A stretch of 64,000 nt of DNA from Stercorarius parasiticus (taxonomy: Eukaryota; Chordata; Aves; Charadriiformes; Stercorariidae): NCBI GenBank assembly GCA_013396915.1, contig VWZL01002577.1, forward strand, positions 835,828-899,827. Direction: 5' to 3'. Positions 24,501 to 38,671 of the stretch are shown here, piece after piece. The notes under the pieces are model-generated. The model made no database searches. It saw only the letters and a program-made list of their open reading frames with translations, and was not told where the DNA came from. The stretch's first letter is position 1, and each line of letters begins with the position of its first letter. The translations under genes were made by a program, and so were the position numbers.

Positions 24501-27500
24501 TAAAGCCCTGGCGATGAACTTGTTGAGGGGTTTCAACATCCAGTCAAATTCAGATTCTGAGCCATGGCATGGGACCATGTGGAAAGAGATCTGTGCTAGT
24601 GTACGTCAGTCATTGTGCGACTGCTAGAACTGATGGGTAGTACTGTGACTTCTATTTTCTTTCCATCTTTCGTACTTGTGGATTGTAAACTGTGAATAAC
24701 AGGAAGTTCATGTACACTCATAGATACTACAGGAACCCTCCTGTGTCAAAGGGTACATTTATTTATTCCTTCTTGATTTATCCATCTGTATTAAAATGGA
24801 AGGGTAATCCAACACATATTAGTATGTGAGGAGAATTTTACTTTATATAAAAATATTTGGAACTGTTTATATCCATTCATTCTGAGATCTGTGACCTGAT
24901 CCATTTGTATACAATTCATCTGTATTTATCTTGGACGCAGTACAAGTGTGAAACTTCTTGCAGGCTGCATATAATCATGACATCATCCAAGATTTCATTT
25001 TGGGTCAGATGCAGCATTGCTATGTCCTCTCTGGAGCCAGGGCAGGTTGAATACAATTCACTATATGACTGAGTGTCTGCTATTTAGTGCTGCAAGGCTT
25101 CTCCCATGGTAGCACTAGTGAGGATCTGAATGTTCCATTCTCTTCCCTGATCTGGCAGGAATAGCAATGCAGACCTTATCTAGTCCAAGCAATGACACAT
25201 GCTTTGCTAGGGAATAGTGAATCCAACTTCATCTGTGCATAATTATGAAGACAGAGCATATTAAAAGTGAAGCAATCAGTTCTTTTACCAGCTCTAACAA
25301 TATGTTGAGAAAAAAACTAAAGCAGCAGATTTTTTATACACGTGACTTAGTCTGTATGAGGTGGCAATCAACCTTGTGGCAATAAACCTCCATGATGAAT
25401 GGACACTTTTTTCAAAGTCTGTATGATTTGTATTTATATAAGAATAATGTGCATTGTGGACTCTAGTAAGTACGTATAACTTTTCTGAACACATAGTATC
25501 CATACTGATTTTATACTCTCCTTTATTGTCCATATCACCTTTACCACGGGCCTTCGCTACTGATATCCTGCTAGGCTATACAGTGGCTCTAGTTCTGAAG
25601 TGGTAGCATACCATATAAACGGTTAACTCGGGAAGGTGGTCCCTACTGTTCTGTATTCACTAGTATGGAAAGAGAAAAGTAGATTCGTTGACTGGGTTCA
25701 AATGCCTAACGGCAGAACAATTTATGCCACCTGTAAAAAGCTCTGAGAAGATGCTTCAAAAGCCAGTGTGTTCGTAGTATTCCCTACACGCTATCCTTCC
25801 TTTGACAACAAAAATCGATTAGCAGTGTAGGAGGTGTGTGCTCAGTGGTTCTCAGTGACATTCTGTTATGCTGGAAGAGTCCTCCTGGGTACAGCAGCAT
25901 AGTTTAGCCTCACTGTGACTGAGAATGAGCCAGAGTTACTGCTTTTGTTGCCATAAACAAATCTGTACCAGAATCTCTTATTCTATTAATAATCTTCAGA
26001 ACTTAAATTATTCGAATAAGAAATGGTATTGTTAAAGGAAAGGTTAGAACTCAGCTATTGGCCAGGATTTTAAAAAATGGGTAGTGGAAGAAGCTCTTCC
26101 TCCAAAGAGTGTCCAGCTGGAGACAGTACGAAGGACTGTACTGTTGGGGCTTCATTACTTGTTCACTGCAAACTTGAAACAAGGGCAGTCAAAAAAAGGA
26201 AGCAGCATATTTGAAAATTTTTTCCTCATACTGAAACAACTTTAAAATCTGACGTTATGAATGCTCCAGTTTGAAAAGTAATACAGTAAATGTAGTAATT
26301 CACACCACAGAATCTGTGAGTTCAGAATATTATTTGAATTGTGGTTTCTGATAATGGTGTTCTGCAGTTCTAGATCCTCTCAGATCCAGTAAGCGGTTCC
26401 TACAGCTCTGTATCAGTTTATTTGTTATTTACATATTTTTAAAAAGTTTGCTATTTTTAAATTTTTTTTTGAAGGAATTAGGTTTCTGAACATGAATATA
26501 TTTTGTATTCCTAATTAAGGCCAAATAAAAGTGCATTTCTGATGCCTGCACTTAGGATAAGTGCTTTGTGAGAGGGTCGGCTCTCTAACTATGGAAATGA
26601 ATTGAGATTCTAAACCAACAAGCAGCTTGACTTCATACATACGAGGATTCAACTGACTTCAACGTGATGGGCATTGTGTTAAGCTGTTTGCTGGTCAGGA
26701 TTATGACAATACGTGATACAAAGACCTAAAATACCACTTTTCATATCAAACTATTATCTGTGAGAATGAAAAAATCGGAAAACAAAGTTGCACACCCCAC
26801 AGGAAATTGGAGTTTCACACACAAACCCCCAGATGGCCAGAAACAAAATCGCTATTACGAACTAAGTGCTTGCATGTCTCTACTTTACATTAACCTAGAA
26901 GCAATGGCTTCCGGCAAAAAATGGTGATAGATCTCCTTCAGTCTTCACCCCCAAACCATGTGCACATTTCAAGAAATAAGCATTTGTTTGTTATAATGAT
27001 ACATGATTGCATCACAGTATAATTTAAATTTGTGTCATTGTTTTCATTATAACCTCTTATTTACAGGAGCTTTCAAAAGCAGATGTAAAAGTTTAACTTC
27101 GAGTTGAAATTTGCTGAAGAGTTACTGGTCAAAAAAAGGCACTTCTTCCTACAGGAACACCTTTTAAAGTTGTTGATGATGTTGTTCTAAATATCTTGCT
27201 CTAATTCTACAGCACTTTTTTCTCAAATGAATTTTGATGCCTTGGGTAACTGATGCCTTTTTCTGCTCTAATCCTTGATTTCCCTGGATACTGGTCTTGA
27301 ATCCTGTCATTAAATTTCCCATACAAGAAGGACAGTGTAAAAGTATGTGCAGCCTAAACTCCTACTGTGTACTAAAATATAACACAGTTTGCGTGCTTCC
27401 ACTTTACACGGATAAATTTTGCCCAAAGCAAGTAAGGATTTTAATGGCGCTAACGTACATTGCGAGCATGTGGCAATTACAGAATTTTCCATAAAAACGT

Positions 27501-28347
27501 CAAGTGGCTTCCGTACTCCATGTGACCATACAAGCCCCATAAACCCATTGTTGGGGGTCTTGCCCAGCAGGCATCCACAGCACAGAGCCTCATTGCAGTT
27601 TCCCCTGTTAAACTGCTGCCTTCTGTAATTGCTTGCCCATAGCATGTATATTTGCTAATGACATAAGTGAAGAAAACGTGCGGTGTTTTATATGCAGAAC
27701 AAACAAACAAACAGTAGTGATTCCTGCTGTGAAAACTAAACCAGGGAGGTGTAAGTTGGTGAGGCAACGCCACACACACACATATGAGAGCAGGAGAGAG
27801 AAAACTGAAGAATGAAGTCATCTGACTGGGATTCCTGTGCAACAACTGTGCTGCTGCACATGGCTACATGCACAATAATCCTTTACGAAGGCATTCTCAC
27901 TCTCTCCTCCATCAGCTCTGATGCTTTGTATAGGCCTTTCTATTTTATTATGTGAAAGGATATTTGTGTTCCACATCCTGTCTTGACAGCTTCAGACTGT
28001 CTTTTTTGTGATGAGTGCAATCCGTGCAAAGATAAAGTGACAGTCACAATCCTAACACTCTTGGGAGCTTATGGAGTCTACCACTTGCACCAGCTGCACT
28101 TTCTTGGTTTCCCAAAGCTTGGCCAGGAGGTGGTGGTAGATGGTGATCAGTACACACTCCTAAATCTGGCAGGTGTATCTGGGAGGCTGATTACACCACA
28201 TTAACAGATGATGATGCTTGTTCCTTCCACCTGGGCATAAGGGAAAGCTATGTTTGAATAGTTAGTCCCTACCTAAATGCTAGAAGAGCCCTTCATGTGA
28301 CAAAGTGAACTGACATCACATTTGCCTTTAAAGACAAACCTGGCACA

Positions 28348-28428
28348 CTGCATCTGGAGCTGGTGGGGCAGACACTGCTGCTGAGAGAACCTGGTTTCCC
28401 TGCCTGCCTTTGGAGCTTGTGGGGCAGA
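28348..28428 (+). repeat. Imperfect direct repeat, 25-base arms
   Basis: The segments 28348-28372 and 28404-28428 agree at 22 of 25 bases (shared core GGAGCT.GTGGGGCAGA) with starts 56 bases apart. They look like a decayed local duplication. Confidence 0.8.
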
Positions 28429-30396
28429 GTCCCACGGAGGTTGCAAAACCAGAGCCAGGGTGGGAAGGAAGGAGGTGTTACTCAGTACTGGACTTGGACA
28501 CCACTATGGAAATTAAATCTGGAAGTTGTATTATTTCCCTCTGTGTCCCATTAATGATTGTTACTAGGCAGCTGCAGTGGGACCCAGCCAGTGTGGAGGC
28601 AGTTCCCACAGAAACCCCACATGACTTTTAAACTGGGCCATATGTAGTCTGTTAGCACTAGAGGGGGGAAAAGTCTCCTCACTGAAGGCAGCCATGCTGA
28701 ACTCCAGCTGGATCTGCGGTTTTTCTCAGAGCTGATGGAGACCTTAATGGGAATATTGACAGATGCTTTATTTAAACTGGGGTAATCAAGAGCTACTGGA
28801 GTACATGGACAGGCATACCACAGCACTTCAGATGGGTGGTGTAGTGTAAAAAATAAAATAAAATCCCATTCCTTCTCTTAGCATTTGCAAGCTGTCCTTG
28901 TCATACACTTCTAAATCTTTATGCCTTGAGATCTCTTTCCATAAGGGTCTTAAATAGGGAAAAGGTTACATAAGTGCCCACAGTAATCCCATCCTTCAAC
29001 TCAGAGCAGTTTCAAGAAAGTTCTGAATAAAATGCATTTTTGTCCATTAACGGTCTTTATAATTTAAATGGATATTAAAATGGGTTATTTACCATCTCAT
29101 TTTACTTCCACGTCGTTGCTCAGTAGTGATTATTTCAGGCTATTTTATTGTTATTACCCTTTTAAATGAATGTATCAAACCAAAAAATACGAAATAGTCT
29201 TTTCTTTGCCAAAAGGTATCCACTAGTTATTTTCCTACAGATTCTCAGACAGCTGTTAACACTCTATATTCTTCTGAAGGAACAGATATTCGTGCCACCA
29301 TTTACATCCTTTTTGGCTCTGAGACTTGTTTTCTTTCACTGTATCCTGCAGGGAAGATCATCATGAATTCCTATGTGAAACTGCTCTACAAAACACATAG
29401 CTCTGCCTGCAAGCCAAAGCAAGCAGTTTGCCCACTGGATTCCCAGCTAAATGCAGAGTTACTACATTTTTGTTTGGCTATTCTAACTATTTGAGCTAAT
29501 TTTGCACTTTTGGACACGATGAAACAGCTGCCACCTGCTAGGAAAGCAGAGGGGATCCATAGAAGACCTAACAGTGTCACTAGCCTCAAAACTTTAGTGG
29601 AAGCTAAAAGCAATGTGACTCCTTAATCTTTGTCTGGTGGAGAGGGAGCAATTTAAATCAGTTTTCTCTTCAGTATTGCATATTGGTTTATTTAGGTGTC
29701 TCTTCTTAACTGTGGAGCCCATTTCACAGCACCTAATTCTCCTCACTCACTCTTTATAAAACATTAAGGTGCGTGGAAGGGCTTTATGAAATCCACACTA
29801 GAAACAGGGGTCCCAGAAGGTGAAAATCCTCTCATTTAGATGGTCTACTCACCCTACTAGTCCCTGATACACCACTACTTTTTGTTGTATAACTTGCATT
29901 AGATGTGGGCAGGGTAAAGATGCTTCTTGTGATTTTGAAGGTTACTCTCACTCTTTTATTGCATTTCTGTGTCATCGTAATTCTCTCATTTGATGCAAAA
30001 TCTCAGGAAAATTAAAGAAGTCATCCATGACTGGGATTACCTCAGGTAAAATGTTTGATTTGGGCAAGAACACTGTGAAATTTATATTTCATATTTTCTG
30101 TTGTTTAATACATGTGATAATTCTATCTTTTGATATTCTATATTGGCTACTTTATAGGCCTACTTGTGATAACTGCACACTGCTTCTGGTATATCACAAT
30201 ACTCCACTACTGACTAAGGTAAGAAAGGAATTTTGATCTCTGAGAAGACCAAAAAAACAGTGGAAACAGAAAGTTTGTTGTGAAATACATTTCTAATTAG
30301 CAAGCTAAAACAGCAAGAAAGACATTAGTTAAGCAGCTCTGTATATATTAATTTTTGCAAACAAAATCCAAATCCTGAAAAAGTAAGATTTGACTC

Positions 30397-30417
30397 TGTG
30401 TGTGTATATATGTATAT
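30397..30417 (+). repeat. TG/TA microsatellite
   Basis: Alternating purine-pyrimidine units, first TG and then TA, over about 21 bases. Confidence 0.8.
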
Positions 30418-31180
30418 TAATATTCAGCTATGATTCATTCACTACAAGTCTGATATTGATTTGTTAGATATACCTTTCCATTAAGACCCATTCATCTTTG
30501 AACTGTTTTCTCCCTCTCTCCCATATGTTATTCCCAGGTTAGTCTCCCTCAAAGAGAGAAGGAGATGATTTTCCCAATTATTTTCACTAGATCACTTTTT
30601 AGTGTATTGATTAGGGAAGCATCTGCCATATGTGAGAAGAGTATTTCATCTGAAAGAGATTTCTTTGGCATAATGGTATTAGTGTGATGGCAATGAGCTG
30701 TGAGCTGGAATAAAGTTGATGCCATATGGATCATTATATATTGAGGGGAGTATCCTAGCACCACAGTGTTAAAAAACATAGTTCTCAGGGACTGTAACAG
30801 ATCCAGGCATTCATTAATAACATAACATCTGCAGTTTGTGGTCAATATCAAAGCCAAAGTAAATTAAAACTGTGTGATTCTAGATGCTATGGGTAAGATT
30901 TTAAACAAGTTTTGCTCTAATTGTCTGTGATGACTTTCACCAGATTCTTGGTTCAGTAACTGTATGTGCCATATTTTTAGTGTATTCATCTACTTCCACC
31001 TTCATTTGCTTCAGCTGGAAAACTGGCTTCATGTTAACTGTAACGACATGCCTTTGCAAGCCTTCCCCGCTGCCCCCACACACACCCAAAAAAAGTTAAA
31101 AGGATGTTCACAACCTTAGCAATACTGTGATCTGCAAGAGAGACTTCCACATATAATTAATCCCTTGTATGGTAATTAAT

Positions 31181-34100
31181 ATGTTTGTGTGTATATATAT
31201 ACACAAAGTCCTGTTTTAAAGGTAGGGATAGTAAAGTGATATGTCATGCCTGTGAATAGTGATGCAGTCAGCTGTTCTTGCTCTTGAACCAGAAAAGATT
31301 CCTCCTACCTCATAGAAGCTTTTCCATGAGTAGGAAGGACAGCTTGTGCAAAAGCTGAAAGTTTCAGAGCTGAGGAGAAAAAAGAGGAGTAACAAAAAAT
31401 AAGCAAGTCCTGGTAAACATAAAGTTGTGGCTGCATAAATAGTAACTAATGTAAAAGAAAAATATGAAATTACTGTGACGCAATCCTTAGCTGCCATCGT
31501 AGTTTGTTTTTCTATAAATATATTATGTGTGAATTCTGTACCAGCATGGCTGGTATGAATAAAATGGGGAGGCATGGAAACATGGACCATCTTTCTGCAT
31601 AAAATGTTATTTTCAATATATTGTTTTACCTGTTTAAAATCCTTATGACCAGAATATTCATATAGCAAGCTACAGAATGAACACACTATAATAGTCACAG
31701 TATTTTAATCTATAAAGCAAAACTCATGGCATCTGATGTTTCAGAACATATGGTAGTTGGATGTGAAGGTACAAATGCACCCCACGGTGCAAAGAAGGCC
31801 CAGCATAAACTTTTGCTGAAGGCTCTGTTCAGAATACCCTAACACAACAGCAAAAAGAGAAAAATAAACAAATCACTCTCTTAGCTTAACTAAAAAAAAA
31901 AAAACAAAAACCCAAAACCAAACCCTGTTTGCTCACATCTGCATTTCATGGTTTGGATCCAGAGTGGAAGCAAAAGTGTTGAAATATCATGCGAGTGGCT
32001 GTCAGTTAGAAGAAAGGCTCATTTCCAGTACATCTGGGTCCTTGGGCTAAACCCAATCCTATTGAGTTACTCTCTGCCTGGTATGGCTCTGTGTGTCAAA
32101 CTAGACAGGTCTCTTTGGTTGCTCTTCCAGCAAGAGATCTGGTGTTTGTCAGAGAATACTGGTCATTATGAACTGTAGCAGATGCAAGGTGACATCTTAG
32201 CCTTGCTGATATCAGTAGGGAAAATAATTTAACCTCTGGGTTTGCAGACAGCTTGGGCCTCATTGATTTTCATTCTGGTATTTTATTTACTACGTACTGC
32301 TACGGCAGGCAAAGCAATGAAAGCAGCAAAATGTTCTTTGGCTTTGGAAATCCCCTTATGAAAAGACATATGTGATGAAGGGTGACATCCTTCAGAAAGG
32401 GTGTATGCCTGCACTTAATTTTCTCCAGAGTCTGCCGTTCAACACATGTGCCAGGTTTTGCTCTGAGGGGCTGTGGGATGGTGTGATTTATGCTAGGGAC
32501 GAGTTTAGTCTTCACAAAATACACCAAGATGTACAAGTGCACATCAAGCAGCGTGAGCACGTCTAGGTGTTCATGTACAAAACCAATGCTAGTCTGATTG
32601 CAGTAAAAGGTATCTTTTCCATTTCAAATTCTAACCTGCATGATACACCTAGCAGGGATAACAGAGAACTGGCAGTGTGGACTATTGCCTGTTTAGTTAA
32701 ATGGTTCTGCATTACATAGTTTATTAAAACTAGATAAAGCCTGTGTACTGAAAATAGCAATGTTGTGTAACTGTTCATCTATTTTCTGTTGGCCGTGTTT
32801 CCTGATTTTTATGATTTATTCTTCCCCTCTACTTATGCTTCTGCTGTGAAAATGACTACGTATGCAACAGTTAATTATTAAGTTTCATGGGGACTGAAAA
32901 ATACTTGGAGGTTAAAGTGGAGTATGGAGGTCTGGGAGAACAGAATCATGTGATGACTCTTAGAATAACATTATTTTGTATCTGACCTCTGATTCATTCT
33001 ATTACCAGCAACGTTTGCTTGCATCTAGTTACTGCCTTTGCATTTCCAATTCTCCAACTTTTAACTCTGCTACATGCAGCTGCTTTCCATTCAAATGCCT
33101 GGTAGTAGTGCCTCAAAGATCTTTATCATCTCTCTCCACAGATAAGTATGTGTAAGTTTCCAGTGACTGACTAGTTAAACTTCAGTCTTGGAACTTTCTT
33201 CATTTATGACTTGAAACTAAAGCATGTGAATTCAGGATGCTGTCTGATCTGCAGATTTGAAGAACACTGAGAAAAAAAAAACCAACATGGTGTTTCAGTT
33301 GTCTCTCTGTTTATGGTCAGAAGAGAAAGAGGGTTTGTAAGTATTTCCTCTTTCAATTTCAATGTCAATACTTAAAGCTTAAGCCCCTTGCTTCCAGGAA
33401 GCACATGCAAGGGAGCCCTGGCGCTTTCATGGAGGTCCTTTACTGCAACAAAGACCTGACAGTGTAAGCCTCTCTTCAGAGTCAGGTCTGTACTTTCAAT
33501 GGAAAAGTTAATGTCTGCAGAATAGCTATTGGAATGAGGGAGGTAAGACAGTGGAATGCTTCTTAAGCAAGTTGAGGCAATCTGGCATCACAGTAAATCA
33601 TATGGCCATTTGTCTCTTTGGAATGAATGTACATGTTTAATTACGTAGCTTGGAGCTGCATAAATTTGTAAATACTGCTGTGTTGGTGACTAATTTCAAT
33701 AAAGCAGAGATCTTGGACACTCAATTTCTTTTAAGAAAAGTTGCAAATTTTAACATAAAACCTCCCGTTGCATTCTTTCCTGGTCATTTTTCTATCTTAA
33801 ATACATCAAAAGTACTGTGAAATTGAATTAACTGAAGCAGATACAGCACTGGTAAATAAAACAATTGATCTAAAAAAAAATAAAAATCCCACCTTCAAAA
33901 TATGGAAACTTTTATTGCCTTTTCTTAATTGATGGAAAGAATAACTTGACCTGTTTGGTTGCTTGAGGAGGAATTATGCACATAGCTGAGGATCATCTGG
34001 AATGTGTAGGTGGTTCCCTCAGAGCTGATGCTTAAAAGTAGAGACAGAAGTTCTCCAGATGTAAATGTGAGGCAGGAGGAAGGAGGGTTATTCGTAGGAC

Positions 34101-37100
34101 AGGAAGGTTACCAAAGTAAGGCCTCTTGTCCTTACTTTGGGTTGGGTTTCACATAAAATGGGCCAGCTGTTCTATTAACTATATTAGCCATCTATAGCCA
34201 ATCATATTCTACCATCAATATGGTAGAAACTAGAGAAAAGAACACAACGAATGCTAAAATGCTGTGTCGTGAACAGCTTTACTTATCAGTTTGAGCCTGT
34301 GGTGGAAGGAGAATGAAAATCAGGTCTGTTTGACGTTATTCACTGTTCCCTTTTTGTACATGTTTCATCATAGTATTTCTTGTTCATGGCCTGTCTCAGG
34401 ATTGAGTTTTTAAAGTTTCATTGTTTTCGTTTTGAACGCTTGAAGGATATGTATTTTTTTTAAACTTAAAATAACGGTTTTCTTTGGACTTCAGTGGAGT
34501 CCTGTGAAATCATTTCCACTAGTGTTTGATTTGATTAAGGCTTATTTCTTTGGGAAATTAAACATCTGACAAATTTAAATTAGCAGTGTTCATTTGGTAC
34601 ATATCTAAAAATAGCTTAGCTTTGCATTGCGACTCCTTTATGCAAATTATGGGCATGATAATTCTCCAGTATATCATCACATGTATGTTATTTACAGCCC
34701 TTTCAGAAACGCACTGCTGTTATCCTATATGAGCTTGCTCTTCTCCCAGCGTATAAGAATAAAAGAGAGAATAAAAAATATGCTGCAGCAGCACCGGCTG
34801 CGTGTAAGTCACCATGCAATTTATCTCACCAGGAAGCGTGAAGGCAGTCAGAAGTACCCCCTTCTAGGCAACGCCTTTCTGCACTCAGAAGTCTCCCATA
34901 TGCTATATGCCCCCTTGGTAGAACTGGAGCATGGACAGCATGAAGCAGCTAAAAGGCTAACACAAGCATTTAGAAGGGTTTCTGTGATTTCCTCCTTTTC
35001 CTGATAAGTGTTCAGGTCATGTTTTCACAGGGCCCACAGGGCATATAACTATGCTGATAAGAAGGGCTCATTTTACTAGTCACCCTCACCCATCTCAGCG
35101 TGACAGAATACTTTTCCAAAGCACCAGACTGCTCAGATGGAGGGTGGAGCCCTTACACGAATCAATACTGTATGATCACAGGTATATAAAGAAAGACTGT
35201 GGCTGCACGGTGAGAACTCGGAAACAGTGGTGTGGGACTGCCGCAAGCAGACGTACTCTCATCAAGCCTTATGCATCCAGTTTATATTCCAAATTCAAGG
35301 TACAAGTGCCAGGCTTAGAACTCAGCTGGGTGCTTGGCCTTCACATCTTAAAGTTTTAGAGAGCTTCCACACCTTGGTGGGAGAGCAGCCAGTGAAAAAA
35401 TTAGGAGAATGATGAGTATGAACTTTAGGTGTATTTTATAGTTAATCATATAGAAGACTATAAAAAACAGCCTAAGTTACTATCAAAGCTTTTTGGAGTT
35501 GGAGAGGTGACAGCTGGGCAGGGGTGTTTATTGTTTGGGTGGGTTTTTTCCTGTATAATTCACAGATAAATGCAAAATATTCACATTCATCTGAATGAAA
35601 GAGAAACTTATTTGAAATTTACAACTTTCATCACATGCTTTTGAAGAAAAATTAACAATTTCTCCATAATTTAGATAAAATTAATGCAATACATGTGATT
35701 GTAGCTTAATAAATTTTCAGAGATTTTTTTAAGATGTTGATTATTAGTAGAGGATTACTGAGAACCTTCCAATGTACATCACATATTCTTCTCAGGCAGC
35801 CTCCATGGCTTCTCTGCATCTTACCTAGGGGAAAAATTTGGATCCTTGGTAGCTTTTTCCCTTCTGACCACCTTGGGCAGGAATAAGGTGCAACTTGCAT
35901 CAACCTTCGTAAGTCACAGGACTATCTTGGATCACAACCACTTTTATCTGCCATGCACACTTGAGTAAAAAACATCTGGTTGATGAGTATGTTTAAACAC
36001 AAACACATCCCTATATAAATATGAAAATAGACAAGTATAAAGGAGTCTTTCACAACAGATATATGCAAGTAATATGGACCTTATCCAAATGTGAACAGTC
36101 TGATGTTGCTTCTAGTGATATCCACCATACATGACCTGTCTGCATAGTCGTATTATTTCTCTCTCAAGCAGAAACACATGTCCATGAACTTGCAATTTGA
36201 CTTCCTGGGTCATAAAAATAATCAATGGAGAGTACAGGTACTTTTTAAGTATAGCTACCTTTATGTGCTCGCATGACAATCCTACCATGAAATTATTAAA
36301 AAGGCTTTAAGAGCATCCCACTTTTCTAAGAATTTCAGCCCAACTGGAGCCTTTTTTCCATACAGTAGATGAGTCTCACGTTCTGACTTCTGCAAAAGAG
36401 CAAAGCTAAGCTAGCTGCCACTGTTCACAGATCGTTGTTTCTCAAACATTTTGTAACCAACACTGAATACCATTGCAAGCATTTTTTTTTCGAGGCTTAA
36501 ATTTGCTCACAGGCTGAGGGAACAAAGCAAAATAAAAAGCTATACAAAAGCATGATACCCTCTAGTGTCACCCACAACAGCAGTTAGAACTTGGTAGACT
36601 TGTCTACAATTAAGGTTACATGAAATTTCCATTATAAACTCTATTCCTTTTTACTTTGCCAGATTTCACTGGTTGGGTTGAATTTTCCACACTTGCTCTT
36701 TACTTCAAGTGAAATTTTCTGGGGAAGTTTCAGTGAAAACCACTCTGCCATTTCCAAGAGGCAGATTAGAGAAAAATAGGTTGATTTCCCAATATTAAAA
36801 TTTATTTCTTTGAAGAGCTGTAGTACCTCCATGTGTTATGGCACCAACAGGCTCTTTGTCATGTCAGTGAGAATCTACTCATGTTCAGCCAAGCTGCAAA
36901 ACTGCAAATTTTTGTTTTAATATGCTTAATAAAACTTCAGCAAGGCTTCCAGCTACATTTTCTGATAGCTCCTGTCCTAGTCCCAATAAGCGTACTGCCC
37001 TGCAGACTTATAGACTCAGAGAACAAAACACTAATAATAACATTAAATTCCCTTTTGACCTGAAAGGAAGGCATGTTGGACTGAGAGTGGAGGAGACCAT

Positions 37101-38559
37101 GTGTTATACCTTAGCTCTTCCTTTAGTTGTATTTCATTTTGTGGACAAAATGTGATTTATTTTTATATTCTCCTTCTGAAATTTTCTTAAGAGGATGAAT
37201 TTAATTTTGCCCGTCTTTAAATGTGTAAGTGTAGGTGTATCACATAGCTGTCCAGACTTCCCTTGTATTCTGTAGTGACAGACAGGTACACTGAAAGGCC
37301 TTTCTCCTCATCAGTCATAGGTACATAACATAAGTTTTAAAAAAGATCTTCCCTGGTATCTTTCTTTTCTTCCATTGACTACAGGGGAAGAATGACAACT
37401 AGATGAGGTAAATTGCCCATCTTTAATTGGAAAAATTAGACCAAATTAATCCCACCCAAACTGAAGACGAGCAACTGAGGCTGAGGGAATGGAAGGGGAA
37501 AGGACTAGGAGACGAAATAGTCACATCTAATAGTGACAGTATTTAACCATTAGAAAGTCTAACAACAGACATGGTAGATGGCCTGTGAATTGATAACCTT
37601 TAAAAGAGAAATAACTTACAAATACACTGGAGTTCAAATAGGAGCAACTGACAGAATGCAAAACCACACAAGATGAGGATCCATGGGCCACATTATGCAG
37701 ACAGTCCAATCACATGATCACGATGTTACTTTGCAGCTTTTGAATCTCAACTCATACTCCTTTGCTGTGACAAGATCAGAGGCTCTTGACAATTCCAATT
37801 TGACTACCGTGCCAAATATTAACAATGGGAAAAAGAACAGATGGGTTTGCTTTTTCACTGAAGTGTCCCTTATTAACTGGGTTATGTTTGAGGTATGTAT
37901 TTCTCCATCTTTTCCACTTCCTCTGTGGTTGTCTGAGAAAAACAGAAAGACTGCAGCTTTCCTCATTCTCATTTAGGCTTTAGCAGTAAGAAGTGGACTA
38001 TCTATGAATGAATGATTAGAAAGAAATAAGGAGGAGAAAGATGGCAGTTGTACCCAAGGAATAATCTTACACATACTTCTTCCACTCCAGTGCTCTTATC
38101 TTGCACAAAGAAGAAAAATTCCATTCTACTCATTTTTTTGGACCATATTAGGATCTGATGATCCGGCTGTGAAAAAAGAACAAAACACCAATCACTCACT
38201 GAAACTGTGAATGAAGTCTTCTCTTCCATGCTAGGCTGCTACTTGTTTTGGATTTTAGTGGTCACAATTTGACAGGTACTACTGCAGGTGGTTTTTAATA
38301 ACAGGCATGCTCCCCTATAAAGCTATAACTAGAAGTAAGTTTGAGGTACAAAGCTCTTGAAGAAGATAGGAATGGAATTAGGGCTTCTGTTGTCTCATGA
38401 AATTAGGACAGAACTTCCTTTTTATAAAGGAAGACTGGAGATCCCACTGACTGTGGCAGAATTATGTCAACTTATGGCAGTGGCTCCAGAACATATAAGC
38501 CACAAGGAACAAGTTCAAGCCACTTCAAAGTCACATAATACACCTGATTGTGGAAGGGA
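31181..38559. other. Unique non-coding DNA
   Basis: This 7.4-kb stretch contains an 18-base perfect palindrome (31188-31205), an A-rich tract with CC interruptions (31892-31925) and an octamer-like ATGCAAAT at 34640-34647. A minus-strand open frame of 160 codons at 31216-31698 has a hydrophobic middle segment but no recognisable domain, promoter or splice structure. I treat it as chance. Confidence 0.5.
31188..31205. repeat. Perfect 18-base AT-rich palindrome
   Basis: TGTGTATATATATACACA reads the same on both strands. It is a TG/TA repeat flanked by its complement and could extrude as a short cruciform. It is probably microsatellite-derived. Confidence 0.85.
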
Positions 38560-38671
38560 TCATAGAACCATAGAATTGTCTAGCTTGGAAGGGACCTTTA
38601 AGATCACTGAGTCTAACCATTAGTCTGACGCTGCCACAACCACCACTAAACCATATCCCTAAGCACCACAT

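Larger units (their letters stand above)
18563..31180. other. Long stretch of unique non-coding DNA
   Basis: About 12.6 kb without a recognisable gene or young transposon. It is AT-rich with scattered homopolymers. A part with somewhat more CpG lies at about 22640-23300. There is a 25-base imperfect direct repeat at 28348-28428 and TG/TA microsatellite sequence at 30397-30417. Open frames reach 122 codons but are unlike known proteins and fall on both strands. Confidence 0.5.

Noticed and set aside
31216..31698. 160-codon open frame on the minus strand with a hydrophobic segment
   Set aside because: With about 6 percent stop codons per random codon at this composition, a frame this long is not improbable in 64 kb over six frames. 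There is no family resemblance, promoter or splice evidence.
34640..34647. ATGCAAAT octamer as an enhancer element
   Set aside because: An exact eight-base match is expected about once or twice in 128 kb of both strands, and more often in AT-rich DNA. There is no supporting cluster of sites.
34627..35004. 125-codon plus-strand open frame
   Set aside because: No recognisable domain and no splice-like borders. The length is within chance expectation.
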